Positions 43,103-52,733 are shown, counted from the first letter of the stretch. The stretch: 64,000 bases of DNA from Paenalcaligenes sp052103955 (GCA_052103955.1 JBQELO010000001.1:62001-126000); one strand, 5' to 3'. Translations and numbers: made by a program. The notes: generated by a model from the letters alone, not told the origin.

Positions 43103-44647
43103 ATGCAGGTTGGTTTTAAAACTCTTGCCGAGCGGTACAGCATCACGCTGGCGCAACCGTTGCGCGTCGATTCGATAATCGGTACGGGGCGAGCGAGCCG
43201 CGACACTGGGGAGCTGATAGAAAACCATTACCCCCCAGCCTATAGACCAACTGACGATTTCGCTGGTCATTTCGAGTTTGGCCTAAAGTACGAAGAAATC
43301 CACCTGGAATTCTTTGCGCGCTTGTTCGCTGCGCTCGATCCAGCACTGATTGAGACGTGGTGCAGAAACGAGCCTTTCGGCCAGTACGCACGCCGCACAG
43401 GTTTCCTCTACGAGTGGCTGACAGGAAAGCAATTGGACGTCCCCGACGTTACCAATGGCGGTTACATCGATGCGATCTCCTCAGATCAATACCTCACCCG
43501 CACCGAACCAACTCGCGTGCGGCGCTGGCGAATTAACAATAATTTGCCCGGCACAGCAAACTTCTGCCCTATTATCCGCCGCACAGTTGAAATTCAGGAG
43601 GCACTGCAATTCAATCTCGGCGCAGCACTAAACGAGTTGGATCGCACTTACGGCGCTGATATTCTCATGCGGACTGCTAGCTGGTTAACGTTCAAGGAAT
43701 CTCGCGCAAGTTTTCTGATAGAGAAAGAGGCGGACCAAACTGATCGGATCCAACGCTTTGCCCATGTCATCGCACAATACTGCGGCCATGTCCAAGACCC
43801 GCTAAGCGACCAGAGCCTGCATACTTTGCAGGCTGCCATCTTAGGGAACGACGCTTTGGGGCTGGGGCTGCGCCGCTCCCCAGTTTTCGTGGGTCAAGCC
43901 ACAATGCGCGAAGACATTGTGCACTATATCGCACCACACTTCGACGATCTGGCACCTATGCTTGAAGGACTAAACGTATTTGAGCAAACAACCCGAGGAA
44001 CCGAGTCACTAGCTCGTGCCGCTGTACTCGCTTTCGGTTTCGTCTATATACACCCGATGCGGGATGGTAACGGCCGAATCCACCGCTTCCTGATTAACGA
44101 CACCCTAGCCAGAGACAAGGCCGTGCCAGACGGCGTAATCTTGCCTGTCTCGGCCACTATCACCAGTTCGACCGAGTTCCGCGCTGGCTATGACCGTACC
44201 CTAGAGGGGTTCTCACGCTCTTTTATGAGGCGATACGCCACCTCCTATCACTTCGGTGAAATGCTAACCTACGAAGATGGGACACTCAGCAACTTTGTCT
44301 TCGACGACTACGAGGACGCGCGATTTGCCTGGAACTATCCAGACCTTACTGCGCATGTGCTATACACCTCGCGGGTTGTAGCACATACAGTTCAGACAGA
44401 CATGGCTGAGGAAGCCAGAGTACTGGTGATTTTCCAACTTGCTCAGGAGCGACTTAAAGAGATTTTGGAGATGCCTGATCTGGATGCCAATCGTATCATC
44501 CGCTCCGTAAGAGAGAATGGCTGGAAAATCTCGGCCAAGCTCAAAAAACAGTACCCCCAGCTTGAGAATGAATACCGGTCAGGACGTATCCTGGATGCTA
44601 TCCGGTCCGCTTTTGAAGACCAAGGTAACAGCAACGCAAACAAGTGA
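43103..44647 (+). CDS. Fic-domain protein (AMPylase-like)
   Basis: 514 residues. The catalytic loop reads HPMRDGNGRIHR at about residues 317-328; it keeps the His, the Gly-Asn-Gly and both Arg of the HPFx[D/E]GNGRxxR signature. Fic enzymes transfer AMP or related groups to hydroxyl side chains. The large N-terminal part (1-280) is helical with no recognised domain, and a C-terminal extension (400-514) may hold a winged helix. I could not find a confident [S/T]xxxE[G/N] inhibitory motif. Start: ATG with AAAGGA. The repeated motif upstream suggests autoregulation. It ends next to tRNA-Gly. Confidence 0.8.
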   Translation: MQVGFKTLAERYSITLAQPLRVDSIIGTGRASRDTGELIENHYPPAYRPTDDFAGHFEFGLKYEEIHLEFFARLFAALDPALIETWCRNEPFGQYARRTGFLYEWLTGKQLDVPDVTNGGYIDAISSDQYLTRTEPTRVRRWRINNNLPGTANFCPIIRRTVEIQEALQFNLGAALNELDRTYGADILMRTASWLTFKESRASFLIEKEADQTDRIQRFAHVIAQYCGHVQDPLSDQSLHTLQAAILGNDALGLGLRRSPVFVGQATMREDIVHYIAPHFDDLAPMLEGLNVFEQTTRGTESLARAAVLAFGFVYIHPMRDGNGRIHRFLINDTLARDKAVPDGVILPVSATITSSTEFRAGYDRTLEGFSRSFMRRYATSYHFGEMLTYEDGTLSNFVFDDYEDARFAWNYPDLTAHVLYTSRVVAHTVQTDMAEEARVLVIFQLAQERLKEILEMPDLDANRIIRSVRENGWKISAKLKKQYPQLENEYRSGRILDAIRSAFEDQGNSNANK

Positions 44648-44658
44648 GCGCGCAACAT

Positions 44659-44691
44659 AAAAAAGGCCCAACATTCATGTTGAGCCTTTTT
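44659..44691 (+). terminator. Terminator between fic and tRNA-Gly
   Basis: A stem AAAAGGC..CAACAT pairing with ATGTTG.GCCTTTT (one mismatch), then Ts. The A/T flanks are symmetrical, so it can work in both directions and also ends the leftward tRNA transcript. Confidence 0.75.
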
Positions 44692-44699
44692 CAGAATTC

Positions 44700-44773
44700 T
44701 GGAGCGGGTGAAGGGAATCGAACCCTCGTATGCAGCTTGGGAAGCTGCCGTTCTACCATTGAACTACACCCGC
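44700..44773 (-). tRNA. tRNA-Gly (anticodon CCC)
   Basis: 74 nt. The acceptor stem GCGGGTG pairs with CACCCGC. The anticodon loop TTCCCAA gives anticodon CCC between 5-bp GCAGC/GCTGC arms. The T-arm contains GGTTCGATTCC, and the 3' TCCA (discriminator U plus CCA) is encoded. The whole closely follows the E. coli glyU tRNA pattern. Confidence 0.95.
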
Positions 44774-44893
44774 ATGGTGATATGACGCAATGCTGCGTAA
44801 AATAGAGACTTTGTCTAAGCAGCAAAGTATACCGCCGCACTGACAAAGTACCAAGATTTTTTTAGTGCTGGCTTACCACCTATACCGAACACC

Positions 44894-45598
44894 ATGACAC
44901 AAGATACCCACGATAACGATAAGCCTGAGTCCCCTCACGGTCACATCAAGAGCTTTGTACACCACCGCTCTCACATTACGCCCAATCAGCAATTGGCGCT
45001 GGATCGCCTAAAGCCCATTTGGTCTATTGACTACCGCAAGAACATCTTGCAGCCCGCTTCTGTGTATAAGCGCGAAGCCCCGCTGATTCTAGAAATCGGC
45101 TTTGGTATGGGTGAAACCACACTGAGCATCGCGCAACAACGCCCTCAAGATGACTTCTTGGGTGTAGAGGTATACGACGCCGGTGTAGGCTCGCTACTGC
45201 GTCGTATTGATGACAGTAAAGTCTCGAATATCCGTATCATCCAGCATGATGCTGTGGAAGTGGTGCGTGATATGATCGAACCCGACAGTCTCGCTGGGGT
45301 ACATATTTATTTCCCTGACCCTTGGCCCAAAAAGCGTCACCATAAGCGCAGACTAGTTCAATCGCCTTTTATCAATCTGCTAAGCACCCGTCTGGCTAAA
45401 GGTGGCTACATCCACTGCGCAACAGACTGGGAACATTATGCTCACCAGATGCTGGAAGTATTGTCTGCCGAGCCGCTGCTGCAAAACACTAGCGACGGTT
45501 TTGCTGAAAGGCCCGATTACCGCCCCCTCACCAAGTTTGAAGCACGCGGCCTGCGACTGGGACATGGTGTGTGGGATCTGATTTTCCGTCGCATTTAA
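44894..45598 (+). CDS. trmB: tRNA (guanine-N7-)-methyltransferase
   Basis: 234 residues. SAM-binding motif LEIGFGMGETTLS (about 64-76) and the TrmB signature VHIYFPDPWPKKRHHKRR (about 136-153) are diagnostic. It methylates G46 in the variable loop of many tRNAs. In related genomes trmB usually sits after thiG; here thiS, not thiG, follows it after 27 bp. No clear ribosome site precedes the ATG. Confidence 0.95.
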   Translation: MTQDTHDNDKPESPHGHIKSFVHHRSHITPNQQLALDRLKPIWSIDYRKNILQPASVYKREAPLILEIGFGMGETTLSIAQQRPQDDFLGVEVYDAGVGSLLRRIDDSKVSNIRIIQHDAVEVVRDMIEPDSLAGVHIYFPDPWPKKRHHKRRLVQSPFINLLSTRLAKGGYIHCATDWEHYAHQMLEVLSAEPLLQNTSDGFAERPDYRPLTKFEARGLRLGHGVWDLIFRRI

Positions 45599-45625
45599 TG
45601 CGCATCTTTTTGACGAGCTACACCG

Positions 45626-45826
45626 ATGAATATTACGTTAAATGGTGAAACCCGCCCGTTACAGACTCCCTGCACAGTACTAGAACTGCTGCAAGAGCTG
45701 GACTACGTTGGTAAGCGTATTGCTGTTGAAATCAACGGCGACATCGTGCCTAAAAGCCAGCACGCTACCCACCAAGTAAACGCCGGCGATCAGCTGGAAA
45801 TTGTGGTGGCTGTAGGCGGAGGTTAA
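45626..45826 (+). CDS. thiS: ThiS sulfur-carrier protein
   Basis: 66 residues with a ubiquitin-like fold, ending in the obligatory GG tail (VVAVGGG). The conserved EINGDIVPKS and AGDQLEIV segments are present. The C-terminal Gly is adenylated and thiocarboxylated and donates sulfur to the thiazole ring of thiamine with ThiG. No thiG, thiO or thiF is nearby, so this copy is separated from its usual operon. It follows trmB. Confidence 0.9.
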   Translation: MNITLNGETRPLQTPCTVLELLQELDYVGKRIAVEINGDIVPKSQHATHQVNAGDQLEIVVAVGGG

Positions 45827-45872
45827 GCCGCTCTCACAATCGTTAACAATCAGCGCCATGTCTGTTACACAT

Positions 45873-45913
45873 TTGTGGTGAATAATGAAGGCTCTTTGCA
45901 TTATTCACCACAA
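45873..45913. promoter_or_regulatory. 15-bp perfect hairpin immediately before the Kbp-like Shine-Dalgarno
   Basis: TTGTGGTGAATAATG (45873-45887) is the exact reverse complement of 45899-45913, with an 11-nt loop. The second arm runs directly into the AGGA ribosome site of the BON-LysM gene (45913-45916). It may be an operator, a terminator for thiS or an RNA switch affecting ribosome access. It has no T tract. Confidence 0.65.
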
Positions 45914-45924
45914 GGACAGACACC

Positions 45925-46368
45925 ATGAGCGTACTAAGCTTTCTGAAAAGTGTAGGCGAGAAACTGCTGGGTGCCAGCGATGCCAAAGCCGCTACCCCAG
46001 ACGAATTACATAAAGAACTGGCCAAGCACCAACTGAATGCCGAAGGGCTGGATATTAGTGTAAATGGCGACACCGTCACCGTTTCCGGTACCGCTGCTAC
46101 CACTGAAGCTGCTGAAAAAATCGTACTTGCCTTAGGTAACACACTGGGTGTTGCGGGTGTGGATAACAAACTAAGTGTTACTGCCCCTGCTACCGCTGCC
46201 CGTATGGTTACGGTACAAAAAGGCGACACGCTGTGGAAAATTTCTGAAACCGTTTACGGCAAAGGTAAAGGCAACGAATACAACCGTATTTTTGAAGCTA
46301 ACAAACCAATGCTGTCTCACCCAGACAAAATCTACCCAGGCCAAGTTCTGCGTATTCCTGAACTCTAA
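45925..46368 (+). CDS. kbp: BON-LysM protein (Kbp/YgaU-like)
   Basis: 147 residues. A short N-terminal helix (SFLKSVGEKLLG) is followed by a BON domain (about 25-85, DISVNGDTVTVSGTA) and a C-terminal LysM domain (about 97-145, VTVQKGDTLWKISETVYG). The domain order and length match E. coli Kbp, a K+-binding stress protein. There is no signal peptide, as in Kbp. The gene stands alone between thiS and a terminator. Confidence 0.85.
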   Translation: MSVLSFLKSVGEKLLGASDAKAATPDELHKELAKHQLNAEGLDISVNGDTVTVSGTAATTEAAEKIVLALGNTLGVAGVDNKLSVTAPATAARMVTVQKGDTLWKISETVYGKGKGNEYNRIFEANKPMLSHPDKIYPGQVLRIPEL

Positions 46369-46380
46369 GCCCACACAACA

Positions 46381-46462
46381 AGGCCGTTTACGCACTACTA
46401 CGCAAACGGCCTGTGTATAAGTAAGCCGCCGCTAGCCTTATGCTCGCGGCGGTTTCTTATTT
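46381..46462 (+). terminator. Two hairpins between the Kbp-like and YdiJ-like genes
   Basis: The first stem is AGGCCGTTT (46381-46389)/AAACGGCCT (46404-46412). The second is CCGCCGC (46426-46432)/GCGGCGG (46446-46452), followed by TTTCTTATTT. The second is a credible intrinsic terminator for the rightward gene. The converging leftward gene ends at 46457, so both transcripts probably end here. Confidence 0.75.
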
Positions 46463-49400
46463 AACGTGCTGGCTTATATGTGCCAACAACACCTGCAATG
46501 GGTGACGCAAGCTTTGTTCGTTCAACCGCTTCACCTGACTACGGCAGGAATAGCCCGTCGCCAATACCTCGCCTTTTTCTGCGGGTGCTTCCAAGTGTTT
46601 AGCCCACGACTGACTAAAAATAGTCTTAGACGTTTCTTGGTTACGGCTTTCATGCCCGTAGGTACCCGACATACCGCAACAGCCTGCTGGCGGAATATTC
46701 AGCGCTAAACCACAGCGTTTGAATAACTGTGCCCACGGCTGAATGCTATTAGGCGCGTTGGTTTTTTCAGTACAGTGCGGCAACAGTCTATAGAGCTGTT
46801 CCGTAGACGCCACTGCCACATCTTCAGGCAACGCATTCAGCAACCATTCTTGTGGCAACTGCACCTGCGGCACAATACCGATGTCTGGCACCGAGGTATA
46901 TTCCTGACGGTACACCAAGGTCATCGCGGGGTCTAAACCCACTAGTGGAATATCAAAGCCCGCGACGGTTTGCAGTTGGCGCGTATTGTGTATCGCTGCC
47001 TTAGCAAAAGCTTTACGGAAACCCTGTACGTGCAACGGCTTGCCGTTAGGGTTTAATGGTGCCAACCACACCATGTAACCCAAGCGTGAAGCCAGCTCGA
47101 TTAGCGCAGCCAACACCGGTGTTTCAAAGTAACGAGTGAAAACATCTTGCACAAGGATCACGCTACGAGCGCGTTCTTCTGCAGTCAGCACCGCCAACGC
47201 TAACGGCGTTGCTGGGCGCACATTCCACTGTTGCAGCACCTTAGCAAAATCCATAGAACTAAACAGCGGACTGTCTGTCATGCCTATGCGTTTTTCCATA
47301 ATGCCCTGCACCCACTTCTGGCGCAGCATGCCGTTATACAACCACGGCATTTTGCTTAGGTACGGCATGCTGTATTCCAGCGAGGCGATCAAATAGTCAC
47401 GCATGGGGCGTGCATAACGGCGGTGATACAACCCCAAGAAACGCGAACGCAGTTCAGGGATATTCACTTTAATAGGGCACTGCCCCACGCACGATTTACA
47501 GGCCAAACACCCCGACATAGCGTCGTACACTTCGTGCGAAAAATCAGGTGTTTCCCGTGGGTCTTGTTTAGCTGCGCGCTTTTTCCACAGCCCTTTCCAG
47601 AACGATTGCGGCTCTTGCTCTACCGCCAATACATCGACTCCAGACTGCTCTTGCAAGCGCAACCATTCGCGCATTAACGATGCACGCCCTTTTGGGGAAT
47701 GGGTACGTTCGCGCGTGGCTTTCCACGACGGGCACATGGCATCGTTTAAATCGTAGTTAAAGCAGGCGCCATTACCGTTACAGTGCATGGGCGTGCCAAA
47801 ACTTTGCCACGTACGCAGTGGCATTTGCCTATCGTACTCACCCCGTAGCGTCACTTTGTCGATTTTGAGCAAAGCCGCTTCAGGCTGGGTAGCAGGCGTA
47901 GCAATCTTGCCGGGGTTTAACTGGTTATGCGGGTCAAACGCAGCTTTAAGCTGCTGCAATGCAGGGTACAAATCACCGAAAAAAGCAGGCGCATATTCAG
48001 AACGCACCCCTTTACCGTGTTCGCCCCACAGCAAACCACCGTAACGCTGAGCAAGCTCGGCCACCGCATCTGAAATCGGACGAATCATGGCAGCTTGTGC
48101 TGGGTCTTTCATGTCTAGCGCAGGACGCACGTGCAATACACCAGCATCCACGTGCCCAAACATACCGTATTCCAAATTATGGCTATCTAACACCGCACGG
48201 AATTCGGCAATAAAGTCGGCTAGGTTTTCTGGTGGTACCGCAGCATCTTCCACAAACGGTTGTGGGCGAGCTTCGCCTTCTACGTTACCCAGCAAGCCCA
48301 CCGCGCGTTTACGCATGCCGTATACGCGGGTAACGGCTTCAGAGCCTTGCGCAATGGTATGCCCCAAACGGGACACCGTCTGATCTTGCTGCAAATGCTC
48401 GATAAAGGTGCGCACCTGCCCCTCTACTTCAGCTTCGCTGTCGCCGCTGAATTCCACCAAGTTAATACCCAACGTTGGGCGTTCGTCTTGGGGGAAGTAT
48501 TCCGACACGCTGTTCCAGACAAAATCTTTCATCGCCAGCATCAACACCTTGGAATCCACCGTTTCGATGGACAAAGGGTTTTGTGCTTGTAAGGCATGCG
48601 CATCACGTAGCGCATCCATAAAGCTGCCGTAGCGCACGTTGATCAGCGTGGAAAACTTAGGAATAGGCAGTACGTTCAGCTTGGCCTCTACCACGAAGCC
48701 CAACGTACCTTCGGCCCCGCACAGCACGCTGTTCACGTTAAAACGACCATCTTGCTCCCACAAGTGAGCCAAGTCGTAACCGGTTAAACAGCGGTTGAGT
48801 TTAGGAAAGCCTTTTTCAATTTGTTCGGCGCGCTCTTCGCTGATTTGGCGTGCGGTCCTAAACACGTCACCCACACGACCTGGCTGCGCACAGGCTAGCT
48901 CTAACTGCTCTTTATCTAAGGGCTCACCGTGCAGGTCTTCGCCGCCCAGCAACACCATATCTAGCTCTAAAACGTGATTGCGTGTTTTACCGTACTTACA
49001 GCTACCCTGCCCGCTGGCATCGGTATTAATCATGCCGCCCAAGGTGGCGCGGTTAGAGGTGGATAGTTCTGGCGCAAAAAATAAACCATGCGGTTTCAGT
49101 GCCGCGTTCAATTGGTCTTTAACCACCCCTGCGCGTACACGTACCCAACGCTCTTCAACGTTGATTTCCAGTATCTGATTCAGGTGGCGTGACAGATCCA
49201 CCACAATGCCGTCTGTTAGCGACTGGCCATTGGTTCCTGTGCCGCCACCTCGTGGTGTCAGCGTAATGTTGCTGTAGGCTTTCTCGCCCATCAAGCTTGC
49301 GACGCGACGCACATCGTCAATGGAGCGCGGAAACACAGCAGCTTGAGGCAAACGCTGGTAAATGGAGTTATCTGTAGCCAACACCGTACGGTGGGCATAA

Positions 49401-49504
49401 TCGGCTTGAATCTCACCCGTAAAGCCACGCTGCGCCAGCGCCTTCAAAAAGTCGGCATAACGGGGGGCTACTGGATCAAGAGTCTGGACGGAAGCAATAT
49501 TCAT
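46457..49504 (-). CDS. ydiJ: YdiJ-like FAD/Fe-S dehydrogenase
   Basis: 1015 residues, a fusion. An N-terminal FAD-binding domain of the VAO/PCMH type has the TPRGGGTGTNGQ motif (about 75-86). An FAD-linked oxidase C-terminal domain runs to ~560, with HNQLNPGKI. A ferredoxin-like Fe-S region carries CLACKSCVGQCP (about 665), followed by a C-terminal cysteine-rich part with PAGCCGMSGTYGHE (about 935). The architecture and length match E. coli YdiJ, reported as a D-2-hydroxyglutarate dehydrogenase. It probably feeds electrons to a membrane or soluble carrier. It is divergent from a LysR gene that may regulate it. Confidence 0.85.
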   Translation of the reverse strand: MNIASVQTLDPVAPRYADFLKALAQRGFTGEIQADYAHRTVLATDNSIYQRLPQAAVFPRSIDDVRRVASLMGEKAYSNITLTPRGGGTGTNGQSLTDGIVVDLSRHLNQILEINVEERWVRVRAGVVKDQLNAALKPHGLFFAPELSTSNRATLGGMINTDASGQGSCKYGKTRNHVLELDMVLLGGEDLHGEPLDKEQLELACAQPGRVGDVFRTARQISEERAEQIEKGFPKLNRCLTGYDLAHLWEQDGRFNVNSVLCGAEGTLGFVVEAKLNVLPIPKFSTLINVRYGSFMDALRDAHALQAQNPLSIETVDSKVLMLAMKDFVWNSVSEYFPQDERPTLGINLVEFSGDSEAEVEGQVRTFIEHLQQDQTVSRLGHTIAQGSEAVTRVYGMRKRAVGLLGNVEGEARPQPFVEDAAVPPENLADFIAEFRAVLDSHNLEYGMFGHVDAGVLHVRPALDMKDPAQAAMIRPISDAVAELAQRYGGLLWGEHGKGVRSEYAPAFFGDLYPALQQLKAAFDPHNQLNPGKIATPATQPEAALLKIDKVTLRGEYDRQMPLRTWQSFGTPMHCNGNGACFNYDLNDAMCPSWKATRERTHSPKGRASLMREWLRLQEQSGVDVLAVEQEPQSFWKGLWKKRAAKQDPRETPDFSHEVYDAMSGCLACKSCVGQCPIKVNIPELRSRFLGLYHRRYARPMRDYLIASLEYSMPYLSKMPWLYNGMLRQKWVQGIMEKRIGMTDSPLFSSMDFAKVLQQWNVRPATPLALAVLTAEERARSVILVQDVFTRYFETPVLAALIELASRLGYMVWLAPLNPNGKPLHVQGFRKAFAKAAIHNTRQLQTVAGFDIPLVGLDPAMTLVYRQEYTSVPDIGIVPQVQLPQEWLLNALPEDVAVASTEQLYRLLPHCTEKTNAPNSIQPWAQLFKRCGLALNIPPAGCCGMSGTYGHESRNQETSKTIFSQSWAKHLEAPAEKGEVLATGYSCRSQVKRLNEQSLRHPLQVLLAHISQHVK

Positions 49505-49631
49505 AAAAACAAAACCACAGATTCCTGAGTTTTACTCATGTAAACTAATAAGAAAGGGCTAGTCTATAGTTTCAATGATTACAGGCTAGACTACAAACGA
49601 AATATTCACCGTCAAATGGTGAACAAAACTC

Positions 49632-50534
49632 ATGAACGCTAGACATCTCACTCCTTCCATGTCGTTGCTGTTGGTGTTTGAGTCAGCCGCACGCCATGAA
49701 AGCTACACCCGTGCAGCTGAAGACTTATCCCTTAGCCAAAGCGCCATCAGTAAACAGGTACAGGCGCTGGAAAGCCATTTGGGACTACAGCTGTTTAGAC
49801 GCGAAGGCCGTTCAGTTCGCTTAACCGATGCAGGCCGTAGATACTACGTAGAACTCACCCATGCACTGGGTTCTATACGCAGTGCCACCCTACAAGCCAT
49901 GTCGCATCAAAGCGGTAGCAGCACCCTGCGATTAGCCACCTTACCCACTTTTGGCTCTAAGTGGCTACTACCCCGCATTCATGAGTTTTATACCGCCAAC
50001 TCAGGTATTACCATACACCTACATTCGCGTATTGGTGATCTGAATTTTGACCAAGGCGATTTAGACGCCGCCATTACCGTTGGCACGGGCTATTGGCCCG
50101 ACTGTGCGGCACACCCCCTGCTAAACGAGCAGTTAGTCGCCATCATCAACCCTGACGCTGCCAAACACAGCGACGTAACACCAGAATGGTTGGGCAAACA
50201 AACACTGCTGACCATTAACAGTAACCCACAAGCGTGGGCGGACTGGTTTTCCCACTTTGATCTGCCCCATACCCAAATGCGTATGGGCCCAAGCTTTGAG
50301 CTAACGTCGCACTTAATTCAAGCCGTACGTGCAGGCATTGGTGCAGGGCTAGTACCCCAAGCCTTGATTTTGGATGAGCTACAACGTGGTGAACTGCAAA
50401 CCGTAGGCCCAGCACTGATTAGCCCGCGCAGCTATTACTTGGTGTACCCCAACCGTAATGCCTCGCTGCCTTCATTGATGGCTTTTAGGGAATGGCTATT
50501 ACAACAATCGCCGCATACGGCGGCGATTATGTAG
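49632..50534 (+). CDS. LysR-family regulator (GcvA-like)
   Basis: 300 residues. The helix-turn-helix EDLSLSQSAISKQVQALESH (about 30-50) is followed by GLQLFRREGRSVRLTDAG, typical of the GcvA branch; the rest is an effector domain. It is divergent from the ydiJ-like gene with 127 bp between starts, and convergent (3 bp apart) with an amidohydrolase gene. Control of ydiJ is the simplest inference. Confidence 0.85.
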   Translation: MNARHLTPSMSLLLVFESAARHESYTRAAEDLSLSQSAISKQVQALESHLGLQLFRREGRSVRLTDAGRRYYVELTHALGSIRSATLQAMSHQSGSSTLRLATLPTFGSKWLLPRIHEFYTANSGITIHLHSRIGDLNFDQGDLDAAITVGTGYWPDCAAHPLLNEQLVAIINPDAAKHSDVTPEWLGKQTLLTINSNPQAWADWFSHFDLPHTQMRMGPSFELTSHLIQAVRAGIGAGLVPQALILDELQRGELQTVGPALISPRSYYLVYPNRNASLPSLMAFREWLLQQSPHTAAIM

Positions 50535-50537
50535 TAC

Positions 50538-51446
50538 TTAAAACCCGTATAACTGCGCCGGATTATCCGTCAGGATCTTCTGGCGTAACGCGGCATCGGG
50601 TAGCAATCGCAATAGCTCATTCACCAAATCTTCGTCACGCGGCATGGGTGTAGGCAACTGCACATGCGGCCAATCTGTACCAAACACACAGCGATCAGCA
50701 CGCTTGTCTACTAAGGCTTGAAAGAACGGGTCTACATCCGTAAACGGTACCGTTTGCAGTGTAGAAATACGATTAGGCCCGGTTAACTTCACCCACGTTT
50801 TATCGTTTTCTAGCAGTTGCAACAGAGCCTGAAAACCCGGCGCTTGCGTACCGTTGGCGGTAGAAACATGCCCCATGTGATCAATCACGCTGGGGGTAGG
50901 CAATGCCGATAATCTATCAACCAAATGCTCAAAGCGAGACACATCCACTAAAAACTGTATGTGCCAGCCCAAGCCTTGCAAGCGATTAGACAAGCTGCGT
51001 ACATCATCAAAGGTAATCCCACCGGGGAATACCAAATTGATGCGTACCCCACGCACGCCCAAACGGTGCATGCGCTCTAGCTCGGCGTCTGAAACGGACG
51101 CATCCACTACCGCTACACCACGCCATTCAATGTCATCGTCTTGCGGCAAGTGAGCCAAGGTATCTAGCATCAAACTATTGTCTGTGCCGTATACGCTGGG
51201 CTGCACTAACACCGCACGCTGAAAACCTAAGCGGCGCAACAACGTGCGGTACGACACTTCGCTAGCATCGGGTGGTGTATAGCTACGGTTTACCTGATAC
51301 GGGTACTGTGTTTGCGGCCCAAACAAATGCGCGTGGCAATCACAAGCCCCTATAGGTAGAGCCTCGTTAGGCAAACGACTCGCCACTATAGGACCGGGCA
51401 CAGTGGGGGCAGCAATTGCTGCCTGTTCTACAACCAAACTAACCAT
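50538..51446 (-). CDS. LigI-like amidohydrolase (stand-alone)
   Basis: 302 residues of the amidohydrolase-2 family, close in pattern to 2-pyrone-4,6-dicarboxylate lactonase LigI: GACDCHAHLFGP (HxH), LVQPSVYGTDNS, GVRGVRINLVFPGG, VIDHMGH and VFGTDWPHV. LigI works without metal and opens a lactone. It is co-directional with the TRAP genes (6 bp after dctM), so it probably acts on the transported carboxylate or lactone. It is a clear paralogue of the C-terminal domain of the fused regulator at 54606-56216. The substrate is unproven. Confidence 0.85.
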   Translation of the reverse strand: MVSLVVEQAAIAAPTVPGPIVASRLPNEALPIGACDCHAHLFGPQTQYPYQVNRSYTPPDASEVSYRTLLRRLGFQRAVLVQPSVYGTDNSLMLDTLAHLPQDDDIEWRGVAVVDASVSDAELERMHRLGVRGVRINLVFPGGITFDDVRSLSNRLQGLGWHIQFLVDVSRFEHLVDRLSALPTPSVIDHMGHVSTANGTQAPGFQALLQLLENDKTWVKLTGPNRISTLQTVPFTDVDPFFQALVDKRADRCVFGTDWPHVQLPTPMPRDEDLVNELLRLLPDAALRQKILTDNPAQLYGF

Positions 51447-51452
51447 CTATGT

Positions 51453-52733
51453 TCAACCTACCAAGCCTGGCAACCACAGTGTCACGGCTGGCACGTAGGC
51501 CACCAATGCCACCACTGCCAGTAGCACTACCAAGAACGGCCACAAGTGACGCGCTACTTGCTCTACTGTTAACCCACTGATACTAGACGCCACAAACAAG
51601 GAATATCCCAGTGGTGGTGTCACCATGCCCACGGCAAAGTTAATGACCACCATGGCACCCAACTGAATGGGGTCCAGACCAATCTGTAAACCTACTGAAA
51701 TCAGCACACCACTTAGAATCACCATAGCGGATACGGTGTCCATGATGGCACCCAATACCAACAACATCAGGTTGATAAGCAACAGCAATACAAAGGGGTT
51801 AGAGGTCAGGCTCAGCAATACCTCACTGATTTGTGATGGAATCTGCTCACTCGCAATCACCCACGCAAAACCGTAGGCCACCACGATGATGAACATAATG
51901 ACTGTTGTGGTACGCAGCGAGCCCATCAAAATAGCCGGCAACGCTTTCCATTTAAGGTCTTTGTACACGTACAAGCCAATAATCAAGCTGTACAACGCAC
52001 CTACCATCGAGGCTTCGGTAGGCGTAAACACACCACCGTAAATACCACCCAAAATCACCACGGGTGCCATGATGGCCCAGAAGCCTTCACGCAATGCTTT
52101 TAGTACATCACCGCCACTGGGGCGTTTTTCAGGTTGGATTTTGTGCTTTCGTGCGTACAACACACTGACCACGCAGAAACCGCCTGCCGCCAACAAGCCA
52201 GGTACCACACCTGCCAAGAACAGTTTAGAAATAGACTCTTCAGCCAACACGCCCCAAATAATCATGGGGATAGAAGGCGGGATCATTTGACCCAGCGGCC
52301 CAATAGAGGTCGCCAAAGCCGCGCCGTAACCACGTGAATAACCACGCTGTTCCAGCTCGTTAATCATGATGGAACCCACAGCAGCGGTTGTCGCTGGAGC
52401 CGAACCGGAGATCGCACCAAAAAACGTACCTGCCGCCACGGTGGACATAGACAAACCACCCGTGAAGTGTCCAAACAACGATGAGGCAATACGCACCAAA
52501 CGTCGTGACAAACCACCTGCCGTCATCAAGTCACCCGCCAGAATGAAGCCAGGAATAGCAATCAAGCTGGTTACGGCACTACCGGCCAATAAACGCTGCA
52601 CCAGAATCATCTGGTCAAAATCGGCCATCCACAAGCCCACTGCGGTCAGTATCCCTAGCGTAAACGCAATAGGAACCCCCATCAGTAGCATGATGAACAG
52701 CCCTGAAATCAGTACGATGCCGACTTCACTCAT
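51453..52733 (-). CDS. TRAP transporter large permease (DctM)
   Basis: 426 residues with about 12 membrane spans. DctM landmarks include FLAGDLMTAGGLSRRLVR, the SGSAPATTAAVGSIM re-entrant segment and the C-terminal NFAVGMVTPPLGYSLFVAS. It is the ion-coupled channel of a tripartite carboxylate transporter. The start overlaps the small permease stop by 4 bp (ATGA). Confidence 0.9.
   Translation of the reverse strand: MSEVGIVLISGLFIMLLMGVPIAFTLGILTAVGLWMADFDQMILVQRLLAGSAVTSLIAIPGFILAGDLMTAGGLSRRLVRIASSLFGHFTGGLSMSTVAAGTFFGAISGSAPATTAAVGSIMINELEQRGYSRGYGAALATSIGPLGQMIPPSIPMIIWGVLAEESISKLFLAGVVPGLLAAGGFCVVSVLYARKHKIQPEKRPSGGDVLKALREGFWAIMAPVVILGGIYGGVFTPTEASMVGALYSLIIGLYVYKDLKWKALPAILMGSLRTTTVIMFIIVVAYGFAWVIASEQIPSQISEVLLSLTSNPFVLLLLINLMLLVLGAIMDTVSAMVILSGVLISVGLQIGLDPIQLGAMVVINFAVGMVTPPLGYSLFVASSISGLTVEQVARHLWPFLVVLLAVVALVAYVPAVTLWLPGLVG

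Noticed and set aside
44700..44773. tRNA-Gly as the attachment site of an island with fic
   Set aside because: I saw no second copy of the tRNA 3' end and no integrase gene in the window.
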